Below are positions 26,270 through 35,066 of a DNA stretch of 49,351 nucleotides, in pieces. The first letter of the stretch is position 1; each line of letters begins with the position of its first letter. The stretch is from Lachnospiraceae bacterium. Lineage in GTDB: Bacteria; Bacillota; Clostridia; Lachnospirales; Lachnospiraceae. The position numbers were made by a program, and so were the translations under genes. A model generated the notes under the pieces. It did not search any database, was not told where the DNA came from, and worked only from the letters and a program-made list of their open reading frames with translations. The stretch is from contig JAKSRT010000004.1 of the NCBI GenBank assembly GCA_024403485.1, positions 1 through 49,351 on the forward strand, written 5' to 3'.

Positions 26270-27271
26270 TTACTGATTCAAAAGCGTTAATACCCACTCG
26301 CGAAGTGAATATTTATTATAGATTTTTTCCGAAAGCTCGTGGTATTCCCTGTCAAAAAATGACACATCGACTTTCCCGTTATTACGGTCAAAAATGCAAA
26401 CGTTGTTATCATCGTAAAAATCGTAATTTACAACATCTTTATTAGTTGTCATCAGTTTCTTTTTTAATCCAAGGATTTCAATTGTTCTCATTGTAAGTCC
26501 GGTTTGCGTTGAACTTTCAACATCAAGGACACAGCTCGCCTCGCTGTATATTCTGTACACTTCGCTAAGCGGCAAAAAGCCAAACTGAACATCCTTCTTT
26601 TTAACATGACTAAAATATGGATTAAAGAGTTTGTTGTAATAGAAGACAAAAATGTGGGGCATATAAATATAATAGTAAAATTTAAGACCCTTTTCCCTGC
26701 ATTGCTCGTCTACCGCCTTAATGATGGATACTCTGTCCTCGTGTCCCGTCCCTATGAAAGCAATATCATATTTCTTTTCTGCTTTTTCATAATCTTCAGG
26801 CAGTACCTTTTCACAATAATAAAGGGGCAGAAATTTCAACCTATCCTTGTATTGCAGGTAATCTTTTCGATCAAAGGTCCAAACCTCATCATAAGAGTCC
26901 CACTTTTTTTCTATCCCTTTATTATTAATAATGCTGTCCCACATATACAAAACAAGTTTTGCGTTGGGGAATTTATTTCTTAATTTATCAAGTACGGATA
27001 TGGGAGTATATTCTCCCCGTACCGAAAGAACATAATCTATATCACCATCTATTGCATCTATCTTTTTCTCATAATGGGAACATAACGGGCCGTTAATGTA
27101 GGGCTTAAACTTAAGTCTGCCTAAGACCTTATCCCAAAATCCATCATTGGGTTTATCGGTTATTGTTATGCAGGTCGCCCCCAAAGACTTGATTTCCTCC
27201 TCAATTTGAAGATAGTATGCCCTGCTCGCTATTAATATTATTCTTTTTCCCGATAAAGGTTTATTTTCCAC
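26270..27271 (-). CDS. Putative GT-B glycosyltransferase (CgeB/LPS-biosynthesis-like)
   Basis: A 333-residue soluble protein that starts at GTG 27271. The N-terminal half is Rossmann-like (KRIILIASRAYYLQIEEEIK). The C-terminal half has IAFIGTGHEDR at about 170-180 and a donor-pocket-like segment, SASCVLDVESSTQTGLTMR, followed by TIEILGLKKKLMTTN. The pattern is that of the poorly characterised CgeB-like glycosyltransferases found in capsule loci. It lies between a sugar reductase and a GT4 enzyme, so it probably adds the second or third sugar of the repeat. The donor is unknown; the family call rests on fold-level features only. Confidence 0.68.
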   Translation of the reverse strand: MENKPLSGKRIILIASRAYYLQIEEEIKSLGATCITITDKPNDGFWDKVLGRLKFKPYINGPLCSHYEKKIDAIDGDIDYVLSVRGEYTPISVLDKLRNKFPNAKLVLYMWDSIINNKGIEKKWDSYDEVWTFDRKDYLQYKDRLKFLPLYYCEKVLPEDYEKAEKKYDIAFIGTGHEDRVSIIKAVDEQCREKGLKFYYYIYMPHIFVFYYNKLFNPYFSHVKKKDVQFGFLPLSEVYRIYSEASCVLDVESSTQTGLTMRTIEILGLKKKLMTTNKDVVNYDFYDDNNVCIFDRNNGKVDVSFFDREYHELSEKIYNKYSLREWVLTLLNQ

Positions 27272-27310
27272 TCTTTACGTCTTTCCCTCTGTCATCAAAT
27301 CATCGGCATA

Positions 27311-28204
27311 TTACTTATATATTCTTCTGATGCTCTCTTTCATATCATACTTCGCATATTCGCCAAAAGAATATTTACTCAGTGACTGTTCTATACTTAA
27401 ATTTCCAAAAGCCTTATCAGCCATGTTTCCTATCTTCCCCGGCACTTTTGCGGCCAGCCTCACAAACGGATTCAACATCCCCCACAGTCGGATTTTTTTC
27501 CCGTTTGAAGCAGCAATCTCTTTAACCATCTCTGCTGTCGAAACAAATTCCTTATTCTGAGGATAAAAGTATCCGCCCTCACCGGATTCTCCAAGGATTC
27601 TCAAAAACTCCGTCAGGTTTTCTATATATAACATGCTTCTCTCATTGGATATTGAAGGAAATACAGGAAGCTTCATCGCTATTTTTGTCAAAAGCGGAAA
27701 ATTTCCTTTACTCAAATACCCATAAATCATAGGAGCTCTTACAATCGCCACATGAAAGCTTTCATCATTAAGCTCCATCAGTTGCATTTCGGCCTGAAGT
27801 TTACTGTCGCCGTAGAAGTTCGACGGTTCCGGATTTGTATCTGCTGAAATTCTCTTTGTTTTTCCGACAGGTGCACTGTCTCCAAAAATGATAACGCTAC
27901 TCATATATACGAATTGAGAAACACCGTCCGCTTTAGCCTTTTTCGCAGTCTCCACAGCCAATTTACAATTTATGTCATAATATTCCTGTTGGCCTTCTTT
28001 GGTAAGCGTTGAAATATCCACATGAGCTTTTCCTGCCATATGAAATACGGTATCCGTGCCGGCAAACGAAGCCTGTTTCCAATTTTCACCGCGAAGCGAT
28101 ATACAATCGACTTCGTACATTCCTTTAAAATCGGGTCCCATAAGATAATCCTTAAGATTCAACCCTATATAACTTTTCTCCCCTGTTATCAAGCATTTTT
28201 TCAT
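27311..28204 (-). CDS. NAD-dependent epimerase/reductase (extended SDR), nucleotide-sugar modifying
   Basis: A 297-residue extended SDR. The nucleotide loop is TGEKSYIG at 7-14, a form in which the middle glycine of TGxxGxxG is serine; this GxxSYIG variant is familiar in Firmicute capsule loci. FHMAGKAHVD, the YMSS segment and the catalytic YGDSK (Tyr/Lys) follow. Together with the PglF/CapD-like 4,6-dehydratase and the PglC-like transferase just upstream, it probably reduces or epimerises a UDP-4-keto-6-deoxy-HexNAc to a QuiNAc- or FucNAc-type sugar, which the transferase then loads on the lipid (inference from neighbours). AGG lies a few bases before the ATG. Confidence 0.8.
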   Translation of the reverse strand: MKKCLITGEKSYIGLNLKDYLMGPDFKGMYEVDCISLRGENWKQASFAGTDTVFHMAGKAHVDISTLTKEGQQEYYDINCKLAVETAKKAKADGVSQFVYMSSVIIFGDSAPVGKTKRISADTNPEPSNFYGDSKLQAEMQLMELNDESFHVAIVRAPMIYGYLSKGNFPLLTKIAMKLPVFPSISNERSMLYIENLTEFLRILGESGEGGYFYPQNKEFVSTAEMVKEIAASNGKKIRLWGMLNPFVRLAAKVPGKIGNMADKAFGNLSIEQSLSKYSFGEYAKYDMKESIRRIYK

Positions 28205-28290
28205 CTGAAAAACCTATATAATCCAACTGTGATTCTTATTGTCTTTTCGATACTGTTTTTTGCGATTTTCCCTTTTGGAAACCATCATCT

Positions 28291-28923
28291 TTACGATTTT
28301 TTTTCGGATTCACCCGACTCTTTTGATTCTTTAAGCGCACCGGTTCCACCCTCGACAACACCATCTCCCCTGAATACGCTTATAAAAGTTCCAAAAATAC
28401 ATCGTATATCCATCAAAGGGCCCATTTTTTTAACATACTCGCCATCAAAAGCAGCCTTTACCGGTATCTCAAGCTCATCTCTCCCGTTAATCTGAGCCCA
28501 TCCCGTAAGACCTGGCTTAATATTATTTGCACCGTATTTATCACGCTCCGCAATCAAATCATCCTGATTCCATAAAGCCGGGCGGGGGCCGACAATTGCC
28601 ATATCGCCTTTTAAAATATTAATAATCTGCGGAAGTTCATCAAGACTGCTCTTTCTTAAAAATCGTCCAACCTTTGTTATATACTGCTCAGGATTAGCCA
28701 GAAGATGCGTTGGCGTATCTTTGGGCGTATCAATTCGCATTGATCGAAATTTGAGCAGTTTAAAATACGACTTATTGATTCCGATTCTCTTTTGCGAAAA
28801 GAAAACAGGTCCTCTGGAATCAATCTTTACCGCCAAAACCAAAATCAAAAAAATAGGAGAAAGAACAATAAGTCCAATTAAAGCCAACATTCTGTCTAAT
28901 ATATCTTTAATACGAACATACAT
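28291..28923 (-). CDS. Small monotopic polyprenyl phosphoglycosyl transferase (PglC-like)
   Basis: A 210-residue enzyme, the minimal form of the family. One re-entrant N-terminal hydrophobic helix covers about residues 10-32, followed by KIDSRGPVFFSQKRIG, KFRSM at about 58-62, and the catalytic pair Asp95-Glu96 in LDELPQ. GPRPALWNQ and KPGLTGWAQINGRDEL complete the pattern. It transfers a 6-deoxy-HexNAc-1-phosphate or similar to undecaprenyl phosphate, starting glycan assembly at the inner membrane face. It follows the 4,6-dehydratase by 20 bases with AGGAG in place. The operon has a second such catalytic domain in the protein at 20785-23574. Confidence 0.92.
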   Translation of the reverse strand: MYVRIKDILDRMLALIGLIVLSPIFLILVLAVKIDSRGPVFFSQKRIGINKSYFKLLKFRSMRIDTPKDTPTHLLANPEQYITKVGRFLRKSSLDELPQIINILKGDMAIVGPRPALWNQDDLIAERDKYGANNIKPGLTGWAQINGRDELEIPVKAAFDGEYVKKMGPLMDIRCIFGTFISVFRGDGVVEGGTGALKESKESGESEKKS

Positions 28924-28943
28924 AATTCTCTCTCCTGCATCTT

Positions 28944-30806
28944 TTAGTCAAAATTATAGGTGGGTACAATTTCCTTTACTATTTCACGAATATCCTGATT
29001 TTCGTTGATTGCGGCATCCTGAAGAAGATTTAATTTTTCTTCAAACCATTCGCTGTCAAATTCAAGTGGCTTTCCGATAAAAATCATCTTATTTGATGTT
29101 TTCTTAAGTCCTTCCTCATTCATAAGAAGTTCCTCGTACATCTTTTCTCCGGGGCGAAGACCGGTAAATACAATTTCTATATCCTCATCTACCTTGTAGC
29201 CCGAAAGTTTAATCAGATTTTTGGCCAAATCAAGAATTTTAACCGGTTCACCCATGTCAAGAACAAAAATTTCCCCGCCCTTTGCCGATGCTCCTGCCTG
29301 CAAAACAAGCGATACAGCCTCGGGAATAGTCATAAAATATCTTATGATATCGGGATGAGTTACCGTTACCGGTCCTCCCTCTTCTATCTGTTTCTTAAAC
29401 AACGGAATTACACTTCCGTTACTACCCAAAACATTACCGAAACGTACTGCAACAAAGTTGGTGGCCGATTTCTTGTTCATGAGAGTAATGACCATTTCAC
29501 ATATATATTTGGAAGCACCCATAATATTTGTGGGATTAACGGCTTTATCCGTAGAAATAAGAACAAACTTCTTTACTCCGTATTTATCAGCCATTTGCGC
29601 TACCTTGTAAGTACCGAATACATTGTTTTTAATCGCCTCATTAGGACTGTCTTCCATAAGAGGAACATGTTTATGGGCAGCGGCATGATATACAATATCC
29701 GGCCTGTATGTGCTGAAAATGTATTCCATACGATTTGTATTTCTTACCGAAGCAATCAACACCTTTAAATCCAGTTCAGGATATTTTCTTATAAGTTCCT
29801 GCTGTATTTCATAAGCATTGTTTTCATAAATGTCCACAATTATAAGCTGTTTTGGCTCATGTTCGGCAATCTGTCGACAAAGTTCGCTTCCGATAGAACC
29901 GCCTCCGCCGGTAACCATTATTGTTTTATTCTTTACAAAATCAAGAACTTCCTCGGTATTGATTTCGATAGGTTCCCTTCCGAGTAAGTCTTCAATGGCT
30001 ACCTCTCTAAGATTTGAAGTTGAAACCTCTCCGTTAAGAAGCTGGTACATGCCGGGAAGCGTTCTAAGCTTACAGCCCGACTCTTTACATATGTCAAGGA
30101 TTTCTTTTCTTGTTTTTACTCCGGCTGTGGGAATTGCAAAAATGATTTCGTCAATATCATACTTTGTTGCCGATTCAAGTATTTTTTCTCTTCCACCTAC
30201 AATCGGAACACCTCTTAACAATTTTCCGTGACAAATCGGAGCATCGTCAATAATACACTTTGCATGCATATTAAGGTGCTGACTGGTTTCAATCTCTTTT
30301 AAAATCGCATCTCCCGCTTCACCGGCGCCGATGACCATTATGTTATGAAATTCAATTTCACCACTGCGTTCTTTTCGCTTCATATTAATGGTTCTGAGAA
30401 GTCTGTAACTAAAGCGTGTACAGCAGGTTGCTCCAAAAAGAATAAACCAATATAAGGGATAATAGCTTCGAGGCATTCTGTGGTTGGTGCCGTAGCAGTA
30501 TATAATCTGCACAGCCGTAGCTGAACATGTTGCAAAGGTTATGTTTATTAGTTCCGCCATGCTTGCATAACGCCATACACTTTTATACATCTTCCAGCCG
30601 AAGAAGCAGACAAGCATAACAACTATATTTACCGGAAGAAGCTGCTCAAACAAAAGCATGTATCTTTCGGGAATTGCTTCAAAGCTGAAATCAAAACGGA
30701 TAAAAATTGCCACAAAGGAAGCCACAACGCAGGCCATAATATCCAGTAAAATCATCGCTATTATTCTGCTTATGGTTGTTTTTGACATATCATTAAAAAT
30801 CTTCAT
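28944..30806 (-). CDS. Membrane-bound UDP-HexNAc 4,6-dehydratase (PglF/CapD-like)
   Basis: A 620-residue protein of normal length for the long form. Four hydrophobic spans occupy about residues 10-130. A first nucleotide fold (VIGAGEAGD near 158-166) is followed by the catalytic SDR domain with TGGGGSIGSE at 299-308 and STDKAVNPTNIMGASK at 418-433, where Asp420/Lys421 replace the usual Tyr and Met429 precedes the GASK lysine, as in PglF. It dehydrates UDP-GlcNAc to the 4-keto-6-deoxy sugar at the membrane. As the first gene of the operon it sets up the initiating sugar with the two genes that follow. AGGA lies 8 bases before the start. Confidence 0.93.
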   Translation of the reverse strand: MKIFNDMSKTTISRIIAMILLDIMACVVASFVAIFIRFDFSFEAIPERYMLLFEQLLPVNIVVMLVCFFGWKMYKSVWRYASMAELINITFATCSATAVQIIYCYGTNHRMPRSYYPLYWFILFGATCCTRFSYRLLRTINMKRKERSGEIEFHNIMVIGAGEAGDAILKEIETSQHLNMHAKCIIDDAPICHGKLLRGVPIVGGREKILESATKYDIDEIIFAIPTAGVKTRKEILDICKESGCKLRTLPGMYQLLNGEVSTSNLREVAIEDLLGREPIEINTEEVLDFVKNKTIMVTGGGGSIGSELCRQIAEHEPKQLIIVDIYENNAYEIQQELIRKYPELDLKVLIASVRNTNRMEYIFSTYRPDIVYHAAAHKHVPLMEDSPNEAIKNNVFGTYKVAQMADKYGVKKFVLISTDKAVNPTNIMGASKYICEMVITLMNKKSATNFVAVRFGNVLGSNGSVIPLFKKQIEEGGPVTVTHPDIIRYFMTIPEAVSLVLQAGASAKGGEIFVLDMGEPVKILDLAKNLIKLSGYKVDEDIEIVFTGLRPGEKMYEELLMNEEGLKKTSNKMIFIGKPLEFDSEWFEEKLNLLQDAAINENQDIREIVKEIVPTYNFD

Positions 30807-30842
30807 TTATATATTCCTAGTCTTAATATGTTCTGTAACTGT

Positions 30843-30882
30843 CTGATTATGAGAAGGCACAGTCTCACATCAGTATATTATA
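30843..30882 (-). promoter_or_regulatory. Candidate operon promoter -10 box and 5'-end hairpin
   Basis: On the minus strand a perfect TATAAT lies at 30877-30882, about 70 bases before the 4,6-dehydratase start, but no good -35 box is seen at 15-19 bases. The predicted RNA start near 30870 falls on the first bases of an imperfect hairpin at 30843-30873 (CTGAT/ATCAG and TGAGA/TCTCA arms around an 8-base loop). No U-run follows, so it is not a terminator; a 5' hairpin protecting the mRNA is possible. Pattern-based only. Confidence 0.45.
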
Positions 30883-30933
30883 CTATAAAAATCTCAATAA
30901 GTTTTAAATATTTTCTTAAAAGCAAAAGAAAAA

Positions 30934-30980
30934 TCCCCCATAAGCAAAGGCCTTTGATTGCACCATCTTCTCATAGGGGA
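30934..30980 (-). terminator. Rho-independent terminator of galE
   Basis: Minus-strand RNA forms an 11-pair stem: TCCCCTATGAG (30970-30980) with CTTATGGGGGA (30934-30944), including two G-U pairs. The 25-base loop contains a self-complementary CAAAGGCCTTTG. The stem runs straight into TTTTTC. It lies about 50 bases after the galE stop and separates galE from the glycan operon. Confidence 0.8.
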
Positions 30981-31028
30981 CGAAATTATTGTTTATTAAT
31001 ATGATTTTGTTTTAGTAAGAATAATAAA

Positions 31029-32045
31029 TCAGACATCGTATCCGTTAGGATTATTCTTCTGCCAGTTCCACGAATCGGCACACATTTCTTTAATGCCGTA
31101 CTCAGCAACCCAGCCAAGCTCTTCTTTGGCCTTTTCGGCACTTGAGTAACAGGTTGCAATGTCACCGGCACGTCTTGGTCCGATTTCATAAGGGATTTTA
31201 ACACCATTGGCTTCCTCAAAGTTCTTTACTATATCAAGAACACTGTAACCTATACCAGTTCCAAGGTTATAAACCTTAAGACCGACATTCTCTTTAATTT
31301 TATTTAAAGCCTTAACATGTCCTTTAGCCAAATCCACAACATGAATATAGTCTCTTACACCTGTTCCGTCAGGGGTATCGTAATCATTGCCAAAAACCGT
31401 GAGATGATCACGCTTTCCAATTGCTACCTGTGTTACATAAGGCATAAGATTGTTTGGAATTCCGTTAGGATTCTCTCCTATGGTTCCGCTCTTATGCGCT
31501 CCGATAGGATTGAAGTATCTTAATAGAATCACATTCCATTCAGGATCCGCCTTCTGTATATCCGAAAGAATTTCTTCAAGCATGGACTTGGTCCAGCCAT
31601 AAGGGTTTGTGCAGCGTCCTTTGGGGCATTCCTCGGTAATGGGAATAAACTGAGGATCACCGTAAACAGTTGCTGATGATGAGAAGATTATATTCTTAAC
31701 TCCGTGCTGTCTCATTACATCCACAAGTGTCAATGTTCCCGCAATATTATTCTCATAATATTCCCAGGGCTTCTGAACAGATTCGCCAACTGCCTTGAGT
31801 CCGGCAAAGTGAATGCAGGCATCTACTTTTTCTTTATCAAGAATTTCATTCAATGCCTCACGATCCAGAATGTCGGCCTTATAAAAAGGGACCTTCTTTC
31901 CCGTGATCTTTTCTACTCTTTCAAGAGATTTGGAATTGGAGTTTGAAAGGTTATCAACTACAACTACGTCATAACCGTTTTCCTGTAATTCAACTACCGT
32001 ATGAGAACCGATATATCCGGCACCGCCTGTAACAAGAATTTTCAT
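31029..32045 (-). CDS. galE: UDP-glucose 4-epimerase
   Basis: A 338-residue GalE, the standard length. NAD-binding [10 protein letters not shown] is at 6-15. The catalytic residues are in SSSATVYG (122-129) and NPYGWTK, with Tyr149 and Lys153. The UDP-binding segments (NPIGAH, NNLMPYV) follow. It interconverts UDP-Glc and UDP-Gal (and in some forms UDP-GlcNAc/GalNAc), feeding galactose into glycans. I chose ATG 32045 because AAGGA lies 6 bases upstream; an ATG at 32060 would add five residues not found in the family. It has its own terminator, so it is not part of the glycan operon transcript even though it borders it. Confidence 0.95.
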   Translation of the reverse strand: MKILVTGGAGYIGSHTVVELQENGYDVVVVDNLSNSNSKSLERVEKITGKKVPFYKADILDREALNEILDKEKVDACIHFAGLKAVGESVQKPWEYYENNIAGTLTLVDVMRQHGVKNIIFSSSATVYGDPQFIPITEECPKGRCTNPYGWTKSMLEEILSDIQKADPEWNVILLRYFNPIGAHKSGTIGENPNGIPNNLMPYVTQVAIGKRDHLTVFGNDYDTPDGTGVRDYIHVVDLAKGHVKALNKIKENVGLKVYNLGTGIGYSVLDIVKNFEEANGVKIPYEIGPRRAGDIATCYSSAEKAKEELGWVAEYGIKEMCADSWNWQKNNPNGYDV

Positions 32046-32204
32046 TTCATTTCCTTTCATAAGTTGCCTTTATGTTTTATTTACCAGTATAGCCTAATCA
32101 ATATTTTCTGTTTATACAACATTCTCATGTTACTATTACCAGTCAAAATGTTAAATACATAGTATAACAGTGCAACACTGCTCAGTAAGATCAAGACAAT
32201 GCCA

Positions 32205-33041
32205 TTAAAATTTTATTGTTTCGCCGCCTTTAATCACAAGCTCCTTATCACCATAGCAGAACCACACATCTGTAGCTGTGGGATTATAACATTCATTCAT
32301 GGCCATATTAAAGCGAAGCTGTTTGAATGCATACCAATAATCATATATTTCAATATTTGTCGCATACCAAATATCTTCTTTGCCTCCAACCAGCTTACAA
32401 AAGTTTTCGAGTACATCCCAGTTGTCTTTTTCTTCAAATTCATAACTGTGGCCCCATAAATAGAACATTTTGGGATCCCAGTTTGCGGGGATGTCAAGAA
32501 AGCGCTGTGCAAGTTCCATTAACATAGGATCGTTATGATGACAGGTTGCATCAAGTCTTAACCAGTCTTTGGGAATATTAAAGTCATGTGTTGTTCCAAC
32601 TGTTCTTGCATAGCAGATACCGCAGCTTCTCAGCACCTCCACCGCCGTATCGTCATAAGCGCCGAAAGGATAAGCAAAGCCTCTTATCATACCTCCGAAC
32701 TGTTCTTCAAGAGCCTTTCTGTCGTCAACTATTTCCTGAGTGGCTATATTAATAGGAAGCCCTACCAAGGAAGGGTGAGTATAACCGTGAGTAGCCACTT
32801 CCCAGTCACAGTTTGAATAAACTTTTGTAACCTTTGACTTAGGCATTCTTCTGTGAATTGTGCCCGGAGCCCAAGTAATATCCTCAGGTGGATAGCAGCC
32901 GCTGTTTAAATTAAAAGTACCTCTTATTCCGTATTTTTTTACTATTTCAATAAGCTTTATGTCCTGTTCAACACCGTCATCGTAGCTTAATGTAACGGCT
33001 TTTCCCTTGCCACCCGGGAATCTCATAATTAAATTTGCCAC
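32205..33041 (-). CDS. Polysaccharide deacetylase (NodB-like, carbohydrate esterase 4)
   Basis: A 278-residue protein from GTG 33041, chosen because GGAGG lies 10 bases upstream; the longer frame to 33104 crosses that ribosome binding site. The NodB core starts with LSYDDG (Asp21, Asp22), the zinc-binding histidines are His85 and His89 in HGYTHPSL, and AYPFGAYDD and the late LWGHSYEFEE follow. No signal peptide or membrane segment is present, so it probably acts inside the cell, unlike the peptidoglycan-processing secreted forms. It is transcribed away from rsmI. The substrate is unknown; a cytosolic N-acetyl sugar or lipid intermediate is possible. Confidence 0.85.
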   Translation of the reverse strand: MANLIMRFPGGKGKAVTLSYDDGVEQDIKLIEIVKKYGIRGTFNLNSGCYPPEDITWAPGTIHRRMPKSKVTKVYSNCDWEVATHGYTHPSLVGLPINIATQEIVDDRKALEEQFGGMIRGFAYPFGAYDDTAVEVLRSCGICYARTVGTTHDFNIPKDWLRLDATCHHNDPMLMELAQRFLDIPANWDPKMFYLWGHSYEFEEKDNWDVLENFCKLVGGKEDIWYATNIEIYDYWYAFKQLRFNMAMNECYNPTATDVWFCYGDKELVIKGGETIKF

Positions 33042-33085
33042 TGTTGTTCTTCCTCCAAAACAAAAATTACCTTCAATTAAAAGTA

Positions 33086-33094
33086 TGATATAAT
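33086..33094 (+). promoter_or_regulatory. Candidate extended -10 promoter for rsmI
   Basis: TGATATAAT (extended -10 plus consensus hexamer at 33089-33094) lies 87 bases before the rsmI start in the divergent gap. The -35 region is poor, as is common with extended -10 promoters. Confidence 0.5.
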
Positions 33095-33180
33095 GATAGC
33101 GCAATTTTCAAAAATATAATATGGATTTTTCTTATGATATTTGGAATTTTCCATAATTTTTAAACCTCGGAGATATTATT

Positions 33181-34041
33181 ATGGCCGGAACTTTATTTGT
33201 GGTAGCCACACCTATCGGGAACTTAAGCGATATGACACCAAGAGCAATTGAGACATTGAAAAGCGTGGATTTGATTGCTGCGGAAGATACAAGAAACACT
33301 TTAAAGCTTTTAAATCATTTCGATATACATACTCCCCAGACCGCCAATCACAAATTCAACGAAAGACAGGCTGTGGATCGTCTGGTAAAAGAACTTCTGG
33401 ATGGTAAAAATATAGCTGTGGTTTCAGATGCCGGTACCCCCTGTATAAACGACCCGGGCTTTATTCTTGTTGAAGCAGCCGCAAGTGTAGGAATCGAAGT
33501 AGTTGGTGTCAGCGGTGCCTGTGCAGCGGTTACTGCCATATCCGCTTCAGGGCTTCCCTCAGATTCTTTTCATTTTATGGGCTTCTTTCCAAGGGAAAAG
33601 AAAGATGCTTTAAAAGTAACCGATTTTATAAAAAATACAATAAAAGATCTTTATGTTTTTTATGAATCACCCAAGCGCATAATCGATACAATGGCAATCC
33701 TTGCCGATGAGCTTCCCGCCGCGAAAGTTGCTCTCTGTAATGACTTAACAAAAGCCCACGAGCGCATATACAGAGGCACACCATCAGAAGTACATGGTCA
33801 GCTTCTTTCTAATCCCAACGCGCAAAAGGGTGAATATGCTCTGCTCGTTTATTATGAACCCGAAGAAAAAAATACCCCAAAAGAAAACCCAATTTCTCTT
33901 GAGGCACTTTTAGTTGATGAAATTGTCAAATCAGGCTGCACCATGAAAGATGCAATTGCAAATCTTGCTGCCCGCAAAGATATTGAAGCAGGCAAAAAGG
34001 AAATATATGCGGCTTCCCTTAATTTAAAGGAACTGTTTTAA
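33181..34041 (+). CDS. rsmI: 16S rRNA (cytidine1402-2'-O)-methyltransferase
   Basis: A 286-residue RsmI, normal length. The N-terminus LFVVATPIGNLSDMTPRAIETL is diagnostic, followed by AAEDTRNT, VSDAGTPCINDPG and SGLPSDSFHFMGFFPR, all of the tetrapyrrole-methylase fold used to bind S-adenosylmethionine. It methylates the 2'-hydroxyl of C1402 in the decoding centre. GGAG lies 9 bases before the ATG. It is the only plus-strand gene in its neighbourhood, and its stop codon overlaps that of argC tail to tail within TTTTAAAG. Confidence 0.96.
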   Translation: MAGTLFVVATPIGNLSDMTPRAIETLKSVDLIAAEDTRNTLKLLNHFDIHTPQTANHKFNERQAVDRLVKELLDGKNIAVVSDAGTPCINDPGFILVEAAASVGIEVVGVSGACAAVTAISASGLPSDSFHFMGFFPREKKDALKVTDFIKNTIKDLYVFYESPKRIIDTMAILADELPAAKVALCNDLTKAHERIYRGTPSEVHGQLLSNPNAQKGEYALLVYYEPEEKNTPKENPISLEALLVDEIVKSGCTMKDAIANLAARKDIEAGKKEIYAASLNLKELF

Positions 34042-34982
34042 AGATTTAATCCTGTAGCTTCATCTACTCCGAGTACTGCATTTAGGCACTGTACTGCTGC
34101 ACCTGAAGCTCCTTTTCCAAGATTGTCAAATCTGCTCGCAACAACAATTCTTTCCTCATTACCGGTTACAAAAATTTCAAGACCGTCCCAACCTGATGCT
34201 GCATCTGAGAAAAGAATGTTTCCGGTCTGGGCTTCTGCACCAAATTCGTTTACTCTGATAAACTGCTCACCTTCATAAAACTTTGCCAGATAATCTCTTA
34301 TCTCTTCAGGAGTTTTCTTTTCACCGAGCATATCGGCATATAAAGGAACCTCAACAAGCATTCCGCTGTAGTAATCCGTAGTAAGAGGATTAAACAAAGG
34401 AGCTCTGTCTATCCCCGTAACTGCTTTCATTTCTTTTAAGTGTTTATGGCTTTGAGTCCAGGCATAGGTCCTAGCGGAACCATACTTTTTATCTCTTTCA
34501 GGATTTTCATATTCTGCTATAAGTTTTTTTCCTCCGCCTGAATAGCCTGAAATTGCAAAGCACGAAACAGGATAATCCTTTGGAAGGATACCACCTTTAA
34601 CGAGCGGATAAACAAGACTTATAAATCCTGTTGCATAGCATCCCGGAACCGCTATTCTCTTTCCCGTTTTAATCTTATTTCTGTGTTCGTCGGATAATTC
34701 CGGAAAACCGTATGCCCAGTCGGGATTTGTACGGTGAGCTGTCGAAGTATCGATAATTACCGTATTATCATTGTCACAAAGCTCAACCGCCTCAATAGCT
34801 GCCTGATCGGGAAGGCAGAGAAAGGTCACATCCGAAGCATTAATAAAGTTCTTAATCTCTTCAGGGTTCTTTCTTAACTCAGGATCGATTTTTAATATTT
34901 CAATATCATTTCTTCCCTCAAATCTTTCAAATATACGAAGGCCGGTTGTACCTTCACTTCCGTCTATAAATACTTTTGTCAT
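34038..34982 (-). CDS. argC: N-acetyl-gamma-glutamyl-phosphate reductase, type 2
   Basis: A 314-residue ArgC of the shorter type-2 class. The NADP loop FIDGSEGTTGLRI is at 5-17, the catalytic cysteine is Cys115 in VPGCYATG, and SGYSGGGKK follows. It reduces N-acetylglutamyl phosphate to the semialdehyde in arginine synthesis. I chose ATG 34982 (AGAGG upstream) over the ATG at 34997. No other arginine genes are in the window. It lies 84 bases after the YolD-like gene on the same strand, with only a weak 6-pair hairpin between them, so readthrough from the polymerase pair is possible. Confidence 0.93.
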   Translation of the reverse strand: MTKVFIDGSEGTTGLRIFERFEGRNDIEILKIDPELRKNPEEIKNFINASDVTFLCLPDQAAIEAVELCDNDNTVIIDTSTAHRTNPDWAYGFPELSDEHRNKIKTGKRIAVPGCYATGFISLVYPLVKGGILPKDYPVSCFAISGYSGGGKKLIAEYENPERDKKYGSARTYAWTQSHKHLKEMKAVTGIDRAPLFNPLTTDYYSGMLVEVPLYADMLGEKKTPEEIRDYLAKFYEGEQFIRVNEFGAEAQTGNILFSDAASGWDGLEIFVTGNEERIVVASRFDNLGKGASGAAVQCLNAVLGVDEATGLNL

Positions 34983-35066
34983 ATTTCCTCTTTTCATGCC
35001 TTATGACATACTTTGTTATTAATAACTTGTATAATACCTTTAAGGCCAAAGAAACGCAAATAAAAT

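Noticed and set aside
11093-30806. A Campylobacter-like N-glycosylation (pgl) system
   Set aside because: PglF-, PglC- and PglK-like genes are present, but there is no PglB-type oligosaccharyltransferase with a WWD-like motif and no PglD/PglE.
32100-32204. Short hairpin AGCAGTG/CACTGTT after the deacetylase as a terminator
   Set aside because: The stem is only seven pairs with a 3-base loop, and no U-run follows.
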